DNA of 64,000 nt from Saccharicrinis sp963677345 (GTDB lineage Bacteria > Bacteroidota > Bacteroidia > Bacteroidales > Marinilabiliaceae). The DNA lies in assembly GCA_963677345.2 (NCBI GenBank), contig CAXXLC010000012.1, positions 124,001 to 188,000 of the forward strand. Reading direction: 5' to 3'. The notes beneath the pieces were generated by a model. The model saw only the letters and a list, made by a program, of their open reading frames with translations, was not told the DNA's origin and made no database searches. Below, piece after piece: positions 8,752 to 18,868 of the stretch. The position numbers and the translations under genes are program-made. How positions within the stretch are numbered: the first letter of the stretch is position 1; every line of letters starts with the position of its first letter.

Positions 8752-10770
8752 ATGAAGGATTTTAAGTTTTTGTTTCTATTATTCGTTTTTGGCTTGTTTA
8801 TAAACATTTCCTGTACTGATGATAAAAAAACAATAGAACCAGAGGAAGAAAAGGAAGCCACAGAAGAATTATCTTCTGATGATGATGGTAATACATCAGA
8901 TGTAGTTATATTAACAGAATCAGATGTAGCTAATCTGGATAAATTTTATAAACCGGCCGAACTTTCCAATATGGATATGCTTCGTAGTGATAGTAAATGG
9001 TCTTTTGTGCGAAGCAAGCAATCTGAACATTTCTTTGTTTTTTGGGAAGAAGGATTTGGTGAAGATCCTAATGCATCATCCGTACCTGAAGCCTTAAGGG
9101 TAGATGTTGATGATTTATTAGAAAAAGCAGAGACATTTTATAATATAAATGTGAATACTTTAGGTTTTGCAAAGGTAGGACAGGGTGTTTCAAATTTGGA
9201 TATTTATAAGATGGAGATTTACTTGCTTTATCAAACCGAATGGCTCGCAACAGGTGGGGGTTATGATGATGTTGTGGGTGCTCTTTGGGTGAATCCAAGT
9301 ACTTGTAAGCCTGTAGGTTCAACCATTGCACATGAAATAGGTCATAGTTTTCAATATCAAACATATTCCGATTTACTGGCATACGGAGGAATTTCAAATG
9401 ATTTTAATCGTGGGTTCAGGTATGGGTATGGAGGTAATGGTGGAAATGCTTTTTGGGAGCAATGTGCTCAATGGCAATCTTTTCAAAGTTATCCATATGA
9501 GGCCTTTACATCATATAATTTTGATGTATATATGACTAATTATCATCGTCATTTCTGTCACGAATGGCAACGTTATGCAAGTTACTGGCTTCAGTATTAT
9601 TGGACAGAAAAGTATGGAATTGACTATATAGGAAAGATTTGGAGAGAATCTGTAGGTCCGGAAGATCCTATTGAAACTTATATGCGTTTAAACAGCTTAT
9701 CTGCAGATGATTTAAATGCAGAACTTTATGATGCTGCAGCCAAAATGGTTACCTGGGATTTAGATGCCATTAGAAGTATTGGAGCTGATTATATTGGTAA
9801 GTATTCATATAAGTTTTATCAGTTAGATGATGGGTATTATCAGGTTGCCTATAGTAAATGTCCGGGATCAACTGGTTACAATGTGATTCCATTAAACGTT
9901 CCGGAGGCAGGGACTATAGTAAGTACCTCCTTTGTTGCTTTAACTCCGGGAGCTGCTTTGGCTACAGAGGATCCGGGGCAGTATACGGTCAGTGAAGATG
10001 TATTAACAACTACAAATTATAATAATACTTCGCAAAATAAAGCTGGATGGAGATATGGCTATGTGGCATTATTAAGCGATGGAGCTCGTGTTTATGGTGA
10101 TATGAATCGTAAAACATCAAATGTTATAGAATTTACAATACCTGAAAATTGTGAGCGCCTTTGGCTTGTTGTTTTAGGTGCTCCATCATCTTATGAGTCA
10201 CATCCATGGGATGAAGATGAGTCGAATGATGATCAGTGGCCTTATAAAGTCAAATTTACCAATACTGATCTTTTAGGTAATATAACTATTGATGAAACAG
10301 CTACTCCTGAGGATTTGACGTTGACATATGATGTTTCCTTTGATGTCTCAGATGAATATACCGGTACAACAGTTAATTTAAATTCTAATGGTGATATAAC
10401 TAAAGTTGCCCAGGCTCTGGTTATGCAGCCTTCTGCTATTTCAGGAATAGTTCTGGATGCCAAAGCTGAACCTAAGGAAGGCAAAATTGCTTTTGCTGCA
10501 GTTGAATCTGACGGATCATTAATTTATGAAACTACAGCCAATGGTTATGGTTTTTGGTTTGCAGGTAATGGTGATGCCATATCTTGGGGCAGTGATAATG
10601 ACAGTAAAATATTTACTGAATTAGCTCTTGATACTTTTGAATTCAGTATTGGTCAGTATCCGGGGAAATGCAGCTCAGGCAATAAATATACCGTTAAACA
10701 AGCGTTAGTGTATACCAAAGACGGTTTACAATATCAAATTACATTTGTTTTTAATATAACATTGAATTAG
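8752..10770 (+). CDS. Putative zinc metallopeptidase lipoprotein (DUF6055-like) with C-terminal DUF4859
   Basis: The ATG at 8752 is preferred over an upstream TTG because it begins the lipoprotein signal (MKDFKFLFLLFVF...INISC). An acidic linker follows. Residues 75-110 contain WSFVRSKQSEHFFVFWE. The segment IAHEIGHSFQYQ supplies an HEXXH zinc site (His194, Glu195, His198), and Glu236 in FWEQCAQW lies at a suitable distance to be the third ligand of a gluzincin-type fold. About 545-672 is a DUF4859 module with GFWFAGNGDAISWG. The DUF6055 label is from recollection of similar proteins. Proteolysis is inference from the motif. The context (prolyl peptidase, M24 peptidase, another HEXXH protein downstream) supports a peptide-cleaving role at the cell surface. 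Confidence 0.75.
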   Translation: MKDFKFLFLLFVFGLFINISCTDDKKTIEPEEEKEATEELSSDDDGNTSDVVILTESDVANLDKFYKPAELSNMDMLRSDSKWSFVRSKQSEHFFVFWEEGFGEDPNASSVPEALRVDVDDLLEKAETFYNINVNTLGFAKVGQGVSNLDIYKMEIYLLYQTEWLATGGGYDDVVGALWVNPSTCKPVGSTIAHEIGHSFQYQTYSDLLAYGGISNDFNRGFRYGYGGNGGNAFWEQCAQWQSFQSYPYEAFTSYNFDVYMTNYHRHFCHEWQRYASYWLQYYWTEKYGIDYIGKIWRESVGPEDPIETYMRLNSLSADDLNAELYDAAAKMVTWDLDAIRSIGADYIGKYSYKFYQLDDGYYQVAYSKCPGSTGYNVIPLNVPEAGTIVSTSFVALTPGAALATEDPGQYTVSEDVLTTTNYNNTSQNKAGWRYGYVALLSDGARVYGDMNRKTSNVIEFTIPENCERLWLVVLGAPSSYESHPWDEDESNDDQWPYKVKFTNTDLLGNITIDETATPEDLTLTYDVSFDVSDEYTGTTVNLNSNGDITKVAQALVMQPSAISGIVLDAKAEPKEGKIAFAAVESDGSLIYETTANGYGFWFAGNGDAISWGSDNDSKIFTELALDTFEFSIGQYPGKCSSGNKYTVKQALVYTKDGLQYQITFVFNITLN

Positions 10771-11051
10771 TCATATAGCTTGGAGATATGAGGATGAAGA
10801 GTGAAGTATAAATGTTTGTGATGAGCATATCTATTTCATCTTCATCCATACAACTATTTTTTCGCTTAAAATAAAGATGCGTGCAAGCTTTTTAAACATT
10901 TGTTATGGTATTGAAATTATAGAAACTTCAATTTTGTGAAAAGTTTATATAACCGTAGAGTAGCGTGAAAATAATGACAATCAATAGCCTTGCCTGGTTA
11001 AATTTAACAATACTAAATTAAGTTCATTCGTTGATAATAATTCCTTTAAAT
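10771..11051. other. Intergenic gap with one long-range inverted repeat
   Basis: No gene is visible. GGATGAAGA near 10792 is complementary to TCTTCATCC near 10842, which could close a 40-nt loop. No T-tract follows, so it is not a convincing terminator. It separates the surface-protein genes from the enzyme genes. Confidence 0.3.
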
Positions 11052-13182
11052 ATGGTAAAAGCCTTATATATAATTAGTGTTGTATTTCTTGTTCTTGCCT
11101 GTAAACAGAAAGAAAAGCAATCGTCAGTTATCAAGGAGAGAAATCCTATTATCCCGGGTTATTTTGCTGATCCCACCATTAAAAAGTTTGATGATACTTA
11201 CTATATCTACTCAACTACAGATGGCGTAAAGCTGGCATCTGGTGAGCCCACGGTATGGATTTCTAAGGATATGGTGAACTGGTATAATCACGAATTGGAT
11301 ATTGATTTGCCTAAAGGTTTAACCAATTGCTGGGCTCCGGATGTAGTAAAAGGTAAAGACGGCAAATATTATTATTACATGGGTAATTGTCAGTTTGGAT
11401 GTAATATTTATGGTTACGTTTCAGAAAATCCTGTCGGACCCTGGATGCCATTGAATGAAGGTAAACCTGTTATCCCTGTTGGGTCAGGAAAAGAAGGCTT
11501 GCCGGCCTTGGATGCTCAGTTTATGCTGGATGATGACGGAAAACTTTATTCTTACTTTGGAACCTGGTGTACCAGTTTCGGAGGTTTGGGTTGGGCTGAA
11601 GTGCATGCAGATAATATGTATACAATGAAGCAGTCTGGATTAATTCCAACAGAGCAGTTACCTCAGGTGTTTGAGGCTGCTTATCCTCTAAAAAGAAATG
11701 GAAAATATATATTAATGTATTCTTCGGGTGATTGTCGTTTGAGTAGTTATGCTGTACATTATGCTTATTCCGATTCTCCAACAGGTCCGTTTAAATACGG
11801 TATTAATAATCCTATTCTTCAAACAAATGAAGATAATACCGTGGATTCTCCTGGTCATCATTCCATTATTGAAATAGATGGGCATACCTATATTCTTTAT
11901 CACCGCCATGATAACCCGCATAGTTCAGGAGGCGAGTTTCGCCAGGTTTGTATGGATGAAATTGTATTTTTGAATGACACAACAATAAAAAAAATTATAC
12001 CTACTCATACAGGTGTAAAACAATTTAAAAATCCTTTAAAAAATATAGCCTTTGGTGCTAAAGTAAAAGCGTCATCAGCTTATTATTTACAATCAAAAGC
12101 AACTGTTTATACCCAACAAGCTACCAATTATTTATATAAACCTGAATATATTACAGATGATAATAATGGGACCATGTGGAAAGCCGAAGATTGCAATTTA
12201 CCGCAGTCCGTAACCATTGATCTGGGTGAAATGAAAAGTGTTGCAAGAATATGTACTCAGTTTGAATATGCCACTTATTACTATCAGTATAAAATTGAAG
12301 TATCGGCAAATCATAGCGATTGGAAATTGTTTTCAGATCAAACAGATAATCAAACATCTGGTAGTCCCATGGTTGATGATGGTGAAGAACAGTGTCGCTA
12401 CATTCGTATTACAATTACCGGTACCGAAAAAACAGGCGTTTTACCTGCCATTTGGAATGTGGAAGTATATGATAGGTTGTTTGATCTTCCTGAAAATCAG
12501 AATAAACCAATAGTTGAAGCTCAGTACGCAAAAGCCAGTAATCAATTGGAAGTATCATTTGACGCTTCAGATTTTAATGCCGGGGAGCTAAATACATCTG
12601 TTATCAACCCGGGTTCTCTTCAAGGTGACTTAATTCCTGTTGGCAATTGCATAATAAAAAAGCACGAAGGAAGAAAGGCCTTATATCTTGATGGTAATAG
12701 TTTACCTGGAGCTATCTGAAGATGCAGGATTTAATTTTAATTGGAATGCTCCTTTTACAGCAAGTGCATGGGTTAATGCAACAACGGAAAGTTTAGGACA
12801 ATGCATTATTTCATGGAATAGTAGGGATGATATGTTACAGGCTTCTTATGCGGCCATGATGTATGGTAATGGAAATTTTGGAGCTGTTGCACATGGTGAT
12901 GGTTCTGTTGATGTTGCATTTGAAAAATTTCCGGGAATAAATAAATGGCATCATGTTGCAATAACATTTGATGGCATGAAAGAAGTGATTTATGTAGATG
13001 GAGAAAAAGATAACGAATTTCCCATTAATCTTTTTGTAAAAGCAGATAAAATCAGGATAGGTTCATCTGGTTTTAATCCTGAAAACTTTATTGGATATTT
13101 AAATGATGTGAGGTTATATAATAAAGCTTTGGATTCAAGTGGTATAAAAGACTTGTATCAGCAGGGTATAAAAGAATTATGA
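11052..13182 (+). CDS. GH43 arabinosidase-type lipoprotein with F5/8-type C and LamG domains (one frameshift)
   Basis: The start is taken at the ATG giving MVKALYIISVVFLVLAC, a lipoprotein signal; a TTG 21 bp upstream is less likely. GH43 five-bladed propeller motifs are present: Asp40 in YFADPTI (base), Asp154 in LDAQFMLD and Glu208 in QVFEAAYPL (acid), plus GHHSIIEIDG. A discoidin-like segment follows (about 340-470: ITDDNNGTMWKAED ... PQSVTIDLG), then a LamG/concanavalin-like domain (ASAWVNATTES, KWHHVAITFDG, IRIGSSGF). The reading frame breaks at a TTT (12701-12703). Removing one T gives DGNSYLELSEDAGFNF and one continuous protein of about 710 residues. The family removes alpha-L-arabinofuranosyl or beta-xylosyl residues. 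With GH127 downstream it likely strips alpha-arabinose first. The frameshift is probably a sequence error. Confidence 0.85.
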
Positions 13183-13198
13183 TTAGAAATAATAAATA

Positions 13199-15622
13199 AT
13201 GACGAGACAAATTATGAATAAACTTAAATATCTTATATTTTTTATTGGTATAGCAGTACTTGTTTTTGGTTGTGCCAAGACATCCACGAAGAAAGAAAAA
13301 ATTGAACAGGTACCTTTTACTCAGGTTCATTTAAATGATTCTTTTTGGGCGCCTAAAATTGAAGTGAACCGAACTGTTTCAATACCCTCTGCTTTTAAAA
13401 AATCAGAGGAAACCGGAAGAATGGATAATTTTGCTGTTGCAGGAGGTTTGATAGAGAAGGAACATCAGGGCGATTTCCCTTTTGATGATACAGATGTGTA
13501 TAAAATTCTTGAGGGTGCATCTTATGCTTTGGCTGTTAAACCTGATGTTGAATTAGACCGATACCTGGATAGTTTGATTTATTTGATAGGAAAGGCTCAG
13601 GAAGATGATGGTTATCTATGTACTTGTGTAACCAATAAATGCGAACGTTTAAAAGGTTGGTATGGCGAAGGTCGATGGGATAAATTAAATAGTCACGAAT
13701 TATATAATTGCGGTCATCTTTATGAGGCTGCTGTGGCTCATTATCTTGCCACAGGAAAAAGAAACTTGCTTGATGTAGCTATTAAAAATGCAGATTTAAT
13801 ATATACAGTATTCGGACCTAATGAAGGTCAGAAACATGTCCCTTCCGGCCACCCGATTATAGAAATGGCTTTAGTAAAACTTTATAATGTTACAAAAGAT
13901 CAGAAATATCTTGAGCTGTCTCGTTATTTTATAGATGAAACAGGTAAAGGTACTGATGGTCACGAGCTCAATGCCTATAGTCAGGATCATATGCCTATTG
14001 TCGATCAGGAAGAAGCCGTTGGGCATGCCGTTCGTTTAGGGTATTTGTACTCAGGAGTTACTGATGTAGCTTCTTTAATGCACGATCACAAACTTATGGA
14101 TGCAAGTAAACGCGTATGGGAAAATATTGTATCTAAAAAATTATATATAACAGGAGGTATAGGTCAAAGAGCTCAGGGCGAAGGCTTTGGGCCTAATTAT
14201 GAGTTGAATAACATGACGTCCTATTGTGAAACATGTGCATCAATATCTAATGTTTATTGGAATTATCGTTTGTTTTTACATGAAGGAGACTCGAAATATT
14301 ATGATGTTTTGGAAAGAACATTGTATAATGGTTTAATATCAGGTGTGTCACTTAGCGGAGATCATTTTTTCTACGATAATCCATTGGAATCAGAGCATAA
14401 TCATGATCGTGCTCCATGGTTTGGTTGTGCTTGTTGTCCTGGTAATATTACTCGCTTTATGGCTTCTGTTCCTGGTTATATCTATACCAAATCCAAAGAA
14501 TCGGTTTATGTAAATTTATTTGCAGGAGGAACAGCTTCAATTCCTATGGGGGAAGATACTTTGAAATTAACACAGAATACCTTATATCCCTGGGGAGGAG
14601 ATGTAAATATTTCTATTCAAAATACTGTTAAAAGCAATTTCAAATTAAAAATTCGAATTCCAGGTTGGGTTAAAAATAAGGTGGTGCCTTCGGATCTTTA
14701 TTGCTTTGTTAATCAGCTTGATTCAACTTATTCTATTGAAGTGAATCAGGAAAGTGTGGAATGTTTTGAGGAAAATGGTTATGTTGTATTATCACACAAC
14801 TGGAAAGAAGGGGATGTAATAGATATCCATTTTCCAATGGAAGCCAGAAAAGTACTTGCTAATGATAAGGTTCTTTATGACCAAGGTAAGATTGCTTTTC
14901 AACGAGGACCTGTGATTTATTGTTTTGAAGATAAGGATAATAATAACGAGAGCGTTTTTGATAAATATGTTGATTCCTGCGTTGATATTAAAACGCAATT
15001 TGAAGAAAATATTTTGGGAGGTGTAGTAACCTTAAGCATGAAAGGTCATATTAAAACAAAAGGTAAAAAAGTTGATGATGATGAAACCATAATGCTTAAA
15101 GCGATTCCTTACTACGCCTGGAATAATCGTGGGACTGCCAGTATGAAAGTATGGATGCCATATTCTTCAAAGGCAGCCACGGTTATTGATTCAACTGAGC
15201 TTGCTTTACAGGCAGTAGCCAGTGCTTCAACTGGTTGGTCTCCTGGGTTAAATGATGGTTTTGACCCTTCTAATTCATCAGATATTGATAAATCATATTT
15301 TTACTGGTGGTTGAAAGATGGATCTGAAGAATGGGTGCAATATGATTTTGATAAGCCGGTAACTATTTCTTCTTCGTCTGTGTATTGGCTAAATCTTGAT
15401 CATTATGATGTGAATTACAGGGTGCCCCAATCTTATCATATTAGTTATCAAACATCAAAAGATAATTGGCTGGAAGTTCAGAATTATTCAGCATATAAAA
15501 TGGATTTAAATCAATATAACAAGGTTTCATTTGATCCTGTAAAAACAAAAGCAATAAGGATCACCGCCAAAATTCAAAAAGGATTTTCAGCAGGAATTTT
15601 AGAATGGAAGTTAAATAATTAA
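13199..15622 (+). CDS. GH127 beta-L-arabinofuranosidase lipoprotein (DUF1680)
   Basis: This protein has up to 807 residues; an internal Met at 13214 starts the cleaner lipoprotein signal MNKLKYLIFFIGIAVLVFGC. The GH127 Zn-thiolate site is intact: Glu344 and Cys346 in YCETCAS, and Cys412/Cys413 in CACCPGN. These correspond to Glu338, Cys340, Cys417 (nucleophile) and Cys418 of Bifidobacterium HypBA1. Other family segments are SHELYNCGHLYEAAVAHY and the C-terminal beta-sandwich. A discoidin-like tail lies at about 680-807 (EEWVQYDFDKPVTISSSSVYW). Known GH127 enzymes release beta-L-Araf, for example from hydroxyproline-linked arabino-oligosaccharides. It is 16 bp after the GH43 gene, so same operon. 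Confidence 0.92.
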   Translation: MTRQIMNKLKYLIFFIGIAVLVFGCAKTSTKKEKIEQVPFTQVHLNDSFWAPKIEVNRTVSIPSAFKKSEETGRMDNFAVAGGLIEKEHQGDFPFDDTDVYKILEGASYALAVKPDVELDRYLDSLIYLIGKAQEDDGYLCTCVTNKCERLKGWYGEGRWDKLNSHELYNCGHLYEAAVAHYLATGKRNLLDVAIKNADLIYTVFGPNEGQKHVPSGHPIIEMALVKLYNVTKDQKYLELSRYFIDETGKGTDGHELNAYSQDHMPIVDQEEAVGHAVRLGYLYSGVTDVASLMHDHKLMDASKRVWENIVSKKLYITGGIGQRAQGEGFGPNYELNNMTSYCETCASISNVYWNYRLFLHEGDSKYYDVLERTLYNGLISGVSLSGDHFFYDNPLESEHNHDRAPWFGCACCPGNITRFMASVPGYIYTKSKESVYVNLFAGGTASIPMGEDTLKLTQNTLYPWGGDVNISIQNTVKSNFKLKIRIPGWVKNKVVPSDLYCFVNQLDSTYSIEVNQESVECFEENGYVVLSHNWKEGDVIDIHFPMEARKVLANDKVLYDQGKIAFQRGPVIYCFEDKDNNNESVFDKYVDSCVDIKTQFEENILGGVVTLSMKGHIKTKGKKVDDDETIMLKAIPYYAWNNRGTASMKVWMPYSSKAATVIDSTELALQAVASASTGWSPGLNDGFDPSNSSDIDKSYFYWWLKDGSEEWVQYDFDKPVTISSSSVYWLNLDHYDVNYRVPQSYHISYQTSKDNWLEVQNYSAYKMDLNQYNKVSFDPVKTKAIRITAKIQKGFSAGILEWKLNN

Positions 15623-15639
15623 ATTAATTTATAAACGAT

Positions 15640-15684
15640 TTGTAAATCAGTCCTCCCTCTTTAAAGGGAGTTAAACGAGGCTAT
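15640..15684. repeat. Intergenic palindrome between GH127 and S9 peptidase
   Basis: CTCCC and GGGAG flank TCTTTAAA, forming a short hairpin in the 65-bp gap. There is no long T-tract. It could be a weak attenuator, an mRNA-stability element or a dispersed repeat. Confidence 0.35.
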
Positions 15685-15687
15685 ATA

Positions 15688-17919
15688 ATGAAGTATTTTC
15701 TTTTAGGATTTTTAATTTATTGGATCAATTGTGGTGTATCTGTCGGGCAGGTAACGCCAGATGACTACGAAAGAGCAGATTCGCTGTATAAAGTAATTGA
15801 GTTAGTATATGGCGAAGTGCGAAAAGTGGAGTGGATTGAACAAAGTCATTCTGCTTGGTATGAAGTTCATACAAGAAAAGGAACCGAATATAAAATAGTG
15901 GATTCTGAAAAACAAAAAGTGACTCCCTTGTTTAACCATGAAAAGTTTGCAAAAAAATTAGGACAGGTTATTGGTAAAGATGTTATACCATACAAGTTTA
16001 GATTGAACAATGTTTCTGTTGACAATCATTTGACAGAACTGACTTTTGAATCTGATAACAAGCGGTTAAAATGCAATCTGAAAAAATATTTAATCACGAA
16101 TTTGGGAGATATTGAAGTAAAACCCGAAAAACATTGGGGATGGACAGATGGAATTTATGATTATGACCCGTTTTATTCTCCTGATTCTGCTTATGTAGCA
16201 TTTATTAAAAACTATAATGTGTATGTAAAAGAGTTAGCTACAAATAAAGAATATCAGTTAAGTACAGATGGTTCTATTGGTGAGTTTTACTCAGGAGAAA
16301 TTCATTGGTCACCTGATTCTAAAAAAATCGCAGCATTTCGTATCCGTGATAATATGAAGCATTACATTCATCTGATAGAGTCTTCACCTGAAGATCAGTT
16401 AGAACCAAAATTGTTAACACGAGAGTATTTAAAACCTGGTGATGCTTTACCAATCGCTAAACCATGTTTGTTTAGTGTTGAAAATAAGGAGCAAATACCT
16501 GTTGATAGCAAACCATTTGAAAATCAGTATTCCCTCGAAAAAATACAATGGAAAAAGGATAGTCAGTCTTTTACATTTGAATTTAATCAACGAGGTCATC
16601 AGGTTTATCAGGTGGTAAATGTGGATGCTAAAACAGGAGATTATTCCGTAGTAATTAATGAGCAATCAAAAACTTTTATTGATTATAGTGGAAAATACTA
16701 TCGGTACGATTTAAAAGATGTCAGTCAGATCATCTGGGCCTCAGAACGAGATGGCTGGAATCATCTGTATTTAATTGATGGAGTTTCAGGTAAGGTGATT
16801 CATCAAATCACTCAAGGCCAATGGGTGGTTAGAGGAGTGGAGTTTGTGGATGAAAAAAATCATTCCATTATTTTTAAAGGAAGTGGAATGAATAAAGATG
16901 AGGATCCTTATTTTGTTCACTATTACAAAATTAATTTTGATGGAACAGATCTAGTGGATTTAACTCCCGAAAAAATGAATCATCAGGCTGTGTTTTCTGC
17001 CGATTTTAAATGGTTTGTTGATACTTACTCAAAGGTTGATACTGCGCCTGTTACCGTACTTAAAAATACAAATAATAATACCAAAATACTCACTCTGGAA
17101 ACTACTGATGTTGATGATTTACTGGCAAGTGGTTATCGCTTTCCTGAAGTTTTTGTGTCAAAGGCACGAGATGGTAAGACTGATATATGGGGGAATATTT
17201 ATTATCCTACCAATTTTGATCCCAATAAAAGCTATCCGGTTATTGAGTATATATATGCCGGTCCTCAGGCCGCTTATACTCAAAAAAGTTTTAGTGCCTA
17301 TAGTTATGCTTTTTCAGGTTTAGCAGAGCTTGGCTTTATCATTGTTCAAATGGATGCAATGGGAACATCTTATCGATCTAAAGCCTTTCATGATGTGTGT
17401 TATAAAAATCTTAAAGATGCCGGGTTTCCTGATCGTATTAAATGGATAAAGGCTGCTGCCGACAAACATTCATGTATGGATACCACAAGGGTTGGTATTT
17501 TTGGGGGATCTGCAGGTGGACAGAATTCAACGGCGGCTGTTTTATTTCATCCGGAGTTTTACAAAGCAGCTGTTTCATCTTGTGGTTGTCATGATAACAG
17601 GATGGATAAAATGTGGTGGAATGAGCAATGGATGGGATTTCCTGTCGGCAAACATTATGAGGAGTGTTCAAATGTTGTAAATGCGTATCGGCTTAAAGGC
17701 AATCTGATGTTGATTCTTGGCGAACTGGATGATAATGTTGATCCGTCTTCAACCATGCAGTTGGCTGATGCATTGATAAAAGCTAATAAAGATTTTGAGC
17801 TGGTGGTATTGCCTGGTGTACATCATACTCTTGGAGGTAATTATGGAGAACAGAAAAGAAGAGATTTTTTTGTGGAACACTTTTACAAACAACTAGCTCC
17901 GGACAGGAATGGTAAGTAG
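15688..17919 (+). CDS. S9 family prolyl peptidase (DPP-IV-like)
   Basis: This 743-residue exported protein has a cleavable signal (MKYFLLGFLIYWINCGVSVGQ). A DPP-IV N-terminal propeller occupies about 100-480 (WGWTDGIYDYDPFYSPDS, WSPDSKKIAAFRI, WASERDGWNHLYL). The alpha/beta hydrolase domain contains Ser608 in GGSAGGQN, Asp681 in ELDDNVDPS, and His712/713 in GVHHTLGG. Family members cleave Xaa-Pro dipeptides from N-termini. Its place between beta-L-arabinofuranosidases is notable, since arabinosylated Hyp-rich peptides would need a proline-directed peptidase after deglycosylation. Length and motifs are complete. Periplasmic location is inferred from the signal peptide. Confidence 0.93.
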   Translation: MKYFLLGFLIYWINCGVSVGQVTPDDYERADSLYKVIELVYGEVRKVEWIEQSHSAWYEVHTRKGTEYKIVDSEKQKVTPLFNHEKFAKKLGQVIGKDVIPYKFRLNNVSVDNHLTELTFESDNKRLKCNLKKYLITNLGDIEVKPEKHWGWTDGIYDYDPFYSPDSAYVAFIKNYNVYVKELATNKEYQLSTDGSIGEFYSGEIHWSPDSKKIAAFRIRDNMKHYIHLIESSPEDQLEPKLLTREYLKPGDALPIAKPCLFSVENKEQIPVDSKPFENQYSLEKIQWKKDSQSFTFEFNQRGHQVYQVVNVDAKTGDYSVVINEQSKTFIDYSGKYYRYDLKDVSQIIWASERDGWNHLYLIDGVSGKVIHQITQGQWVVRGVEFVDEKNHSIIFKGSGMNKDEDPYFVHYYKINFDGTDLVDLTPEKMNHQAVFSADFKWFVDTYSKVDTAPVTVLKNTNNNTKILTLETTDVDDLLASGYRFPEVFVSKARDGKTDIWGNIYYPTNFDPNKSYPVIEYIYAGPQAAYTQKSFSAYSYAFSGLAELGFIIVQMDAMGTSYRSKAFHDVCYKNLKDAGFPDRIKWIKAAADKHSCMDTTRVGIFGGSAGGQNSTAAVLFHPEFYKAAVSSCGCHDNRMDKMWWNEQWMGFPVGKHYEECSNVVNAYRLKGNLMLILGELDDNVDPSSTMQLADALIKANKDFELVVLPGVHHTLGGNYGEQKRRDFFVEHFYKQLAPDRNGK

Positions 17920-17997
17920 GTCACAGTACTCAGTCTGCAGTTAACTGAGAACTGAAAACCGAGTATTGCTAAATATACACATTATAAAAGAATAAAA

Positions 17998-18819
17998 ATG
18001 AATATAAAAAAATCAATAATATCTATTTTATTATTTTGTTGCAGTTGGTTAATTATTTCTGCGCAAGACATTGCTTTATCCACTCCGGAGATTACAGCTC
18101 CTCCTGCAAAACTACAGTTAGATCCCTTTTATAAAAAATATATGGATGCCAATGGTGTACCTGTAGTTAGTTCATGGAGAGTGCCTGATGCGGCTTTAAT
18201 AAAGGCATGGGAAATAGTGTACTTTATGACTAAAGATTTACCCTCGGAAGTTTTGAATACCATGGTTAAAAATAAAGCTCGTATGGCTGTAATGGCTAGA
18301 TACGAAGGCACTACTGATTTGCCTGAGCAAAGGGAACTGGCTAACGATACAACCATAAATTGGGATGTTCGGGCTCGTGGACTAGGTGGTGATTTAGATG
18401 CGCCGCTCTCTTCTTGTGCCGAGGAAAATCTATTGTGTTACCAAATAGATAAATACCATGCAGAAGATATTACCATTCATGAGTTTTCGCATGGGATACA
18501 TCTCTTGGGTATAGCACCTAGTGATGAGACTTTTAATAACAAATTGCAAAAGCTTATGGATAATGCCATCGCACAAGGAAAATATGAAAACACTTATGCA
18601 AAAACTGACATTTATGAATACTGGGCCGAAGCTGTTCAGGATTGGTTTAATGTAAATGCTGAGGTTTCAACAACAGATGGAAAACATAATTGGGTAAATA
18701 CAAGAGAGGATTTGAAAAAATATGATCCGGATTTATATGAGTTGGTAAGTCATTATTTTTCAGAATTTAAAACTTCTCCCTCTTGTCACGCTGCTGAAAA
18801 TAAGTACTTAGAAGAGTAA
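17998..18819 (+). CDS. Putative secreted gluzincin-like metallopeptidase
   Basis: This is a 273-residue protein with a signal peptide (ISILLFCCSWLIISAQD). It contains HEFSHGIHLLG with His161, Glu162 and His165 as an HEXXH zinc site, and Glu211 in YEYWAEAVQDWF as the probable third ligand. The segment VPVVSSWRVPDAAL and the RARGLGGDLDAPLSSCAEENLL block look structural. I do not recognise a named family with certainty; relatives of anthrax-lethal-factor-type peptidases have this kind of arrangement. It sits between the S9 peptidase and the second DUF1680 enzyme, supporting a peptide-cleaving role in the same pathway. Confidence 0.65.
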   Translation: MNIKKSIISILLFCCSWLIISAQDIALSTPEITAPPAKLQLDPFYKKYMDANGVPVVSSWRVPDAALIKAWEIVYFMTKDLPSEVLNTMVKNKARMAVMARYEGTTDLPEQRELANDTTINWDVRARGLGGDLDAPLSSCAEENLLCYQIDKYHAEDITIHEFSHGIHLLGIAPSDETFNNKLQKLMDNAIAQGKYENTYAKTDIYEYWAEAVQDWFNVNAEVSTTDGKHNWVNTREDLKKYDPDLYELVSHYFSEFKTSPSCHAAENKYLEE

Positions 18820-18868
18820 GAGGTGTCTATAGTAATTATGAAAAATTCCTAAATAAAATATAGCTATA

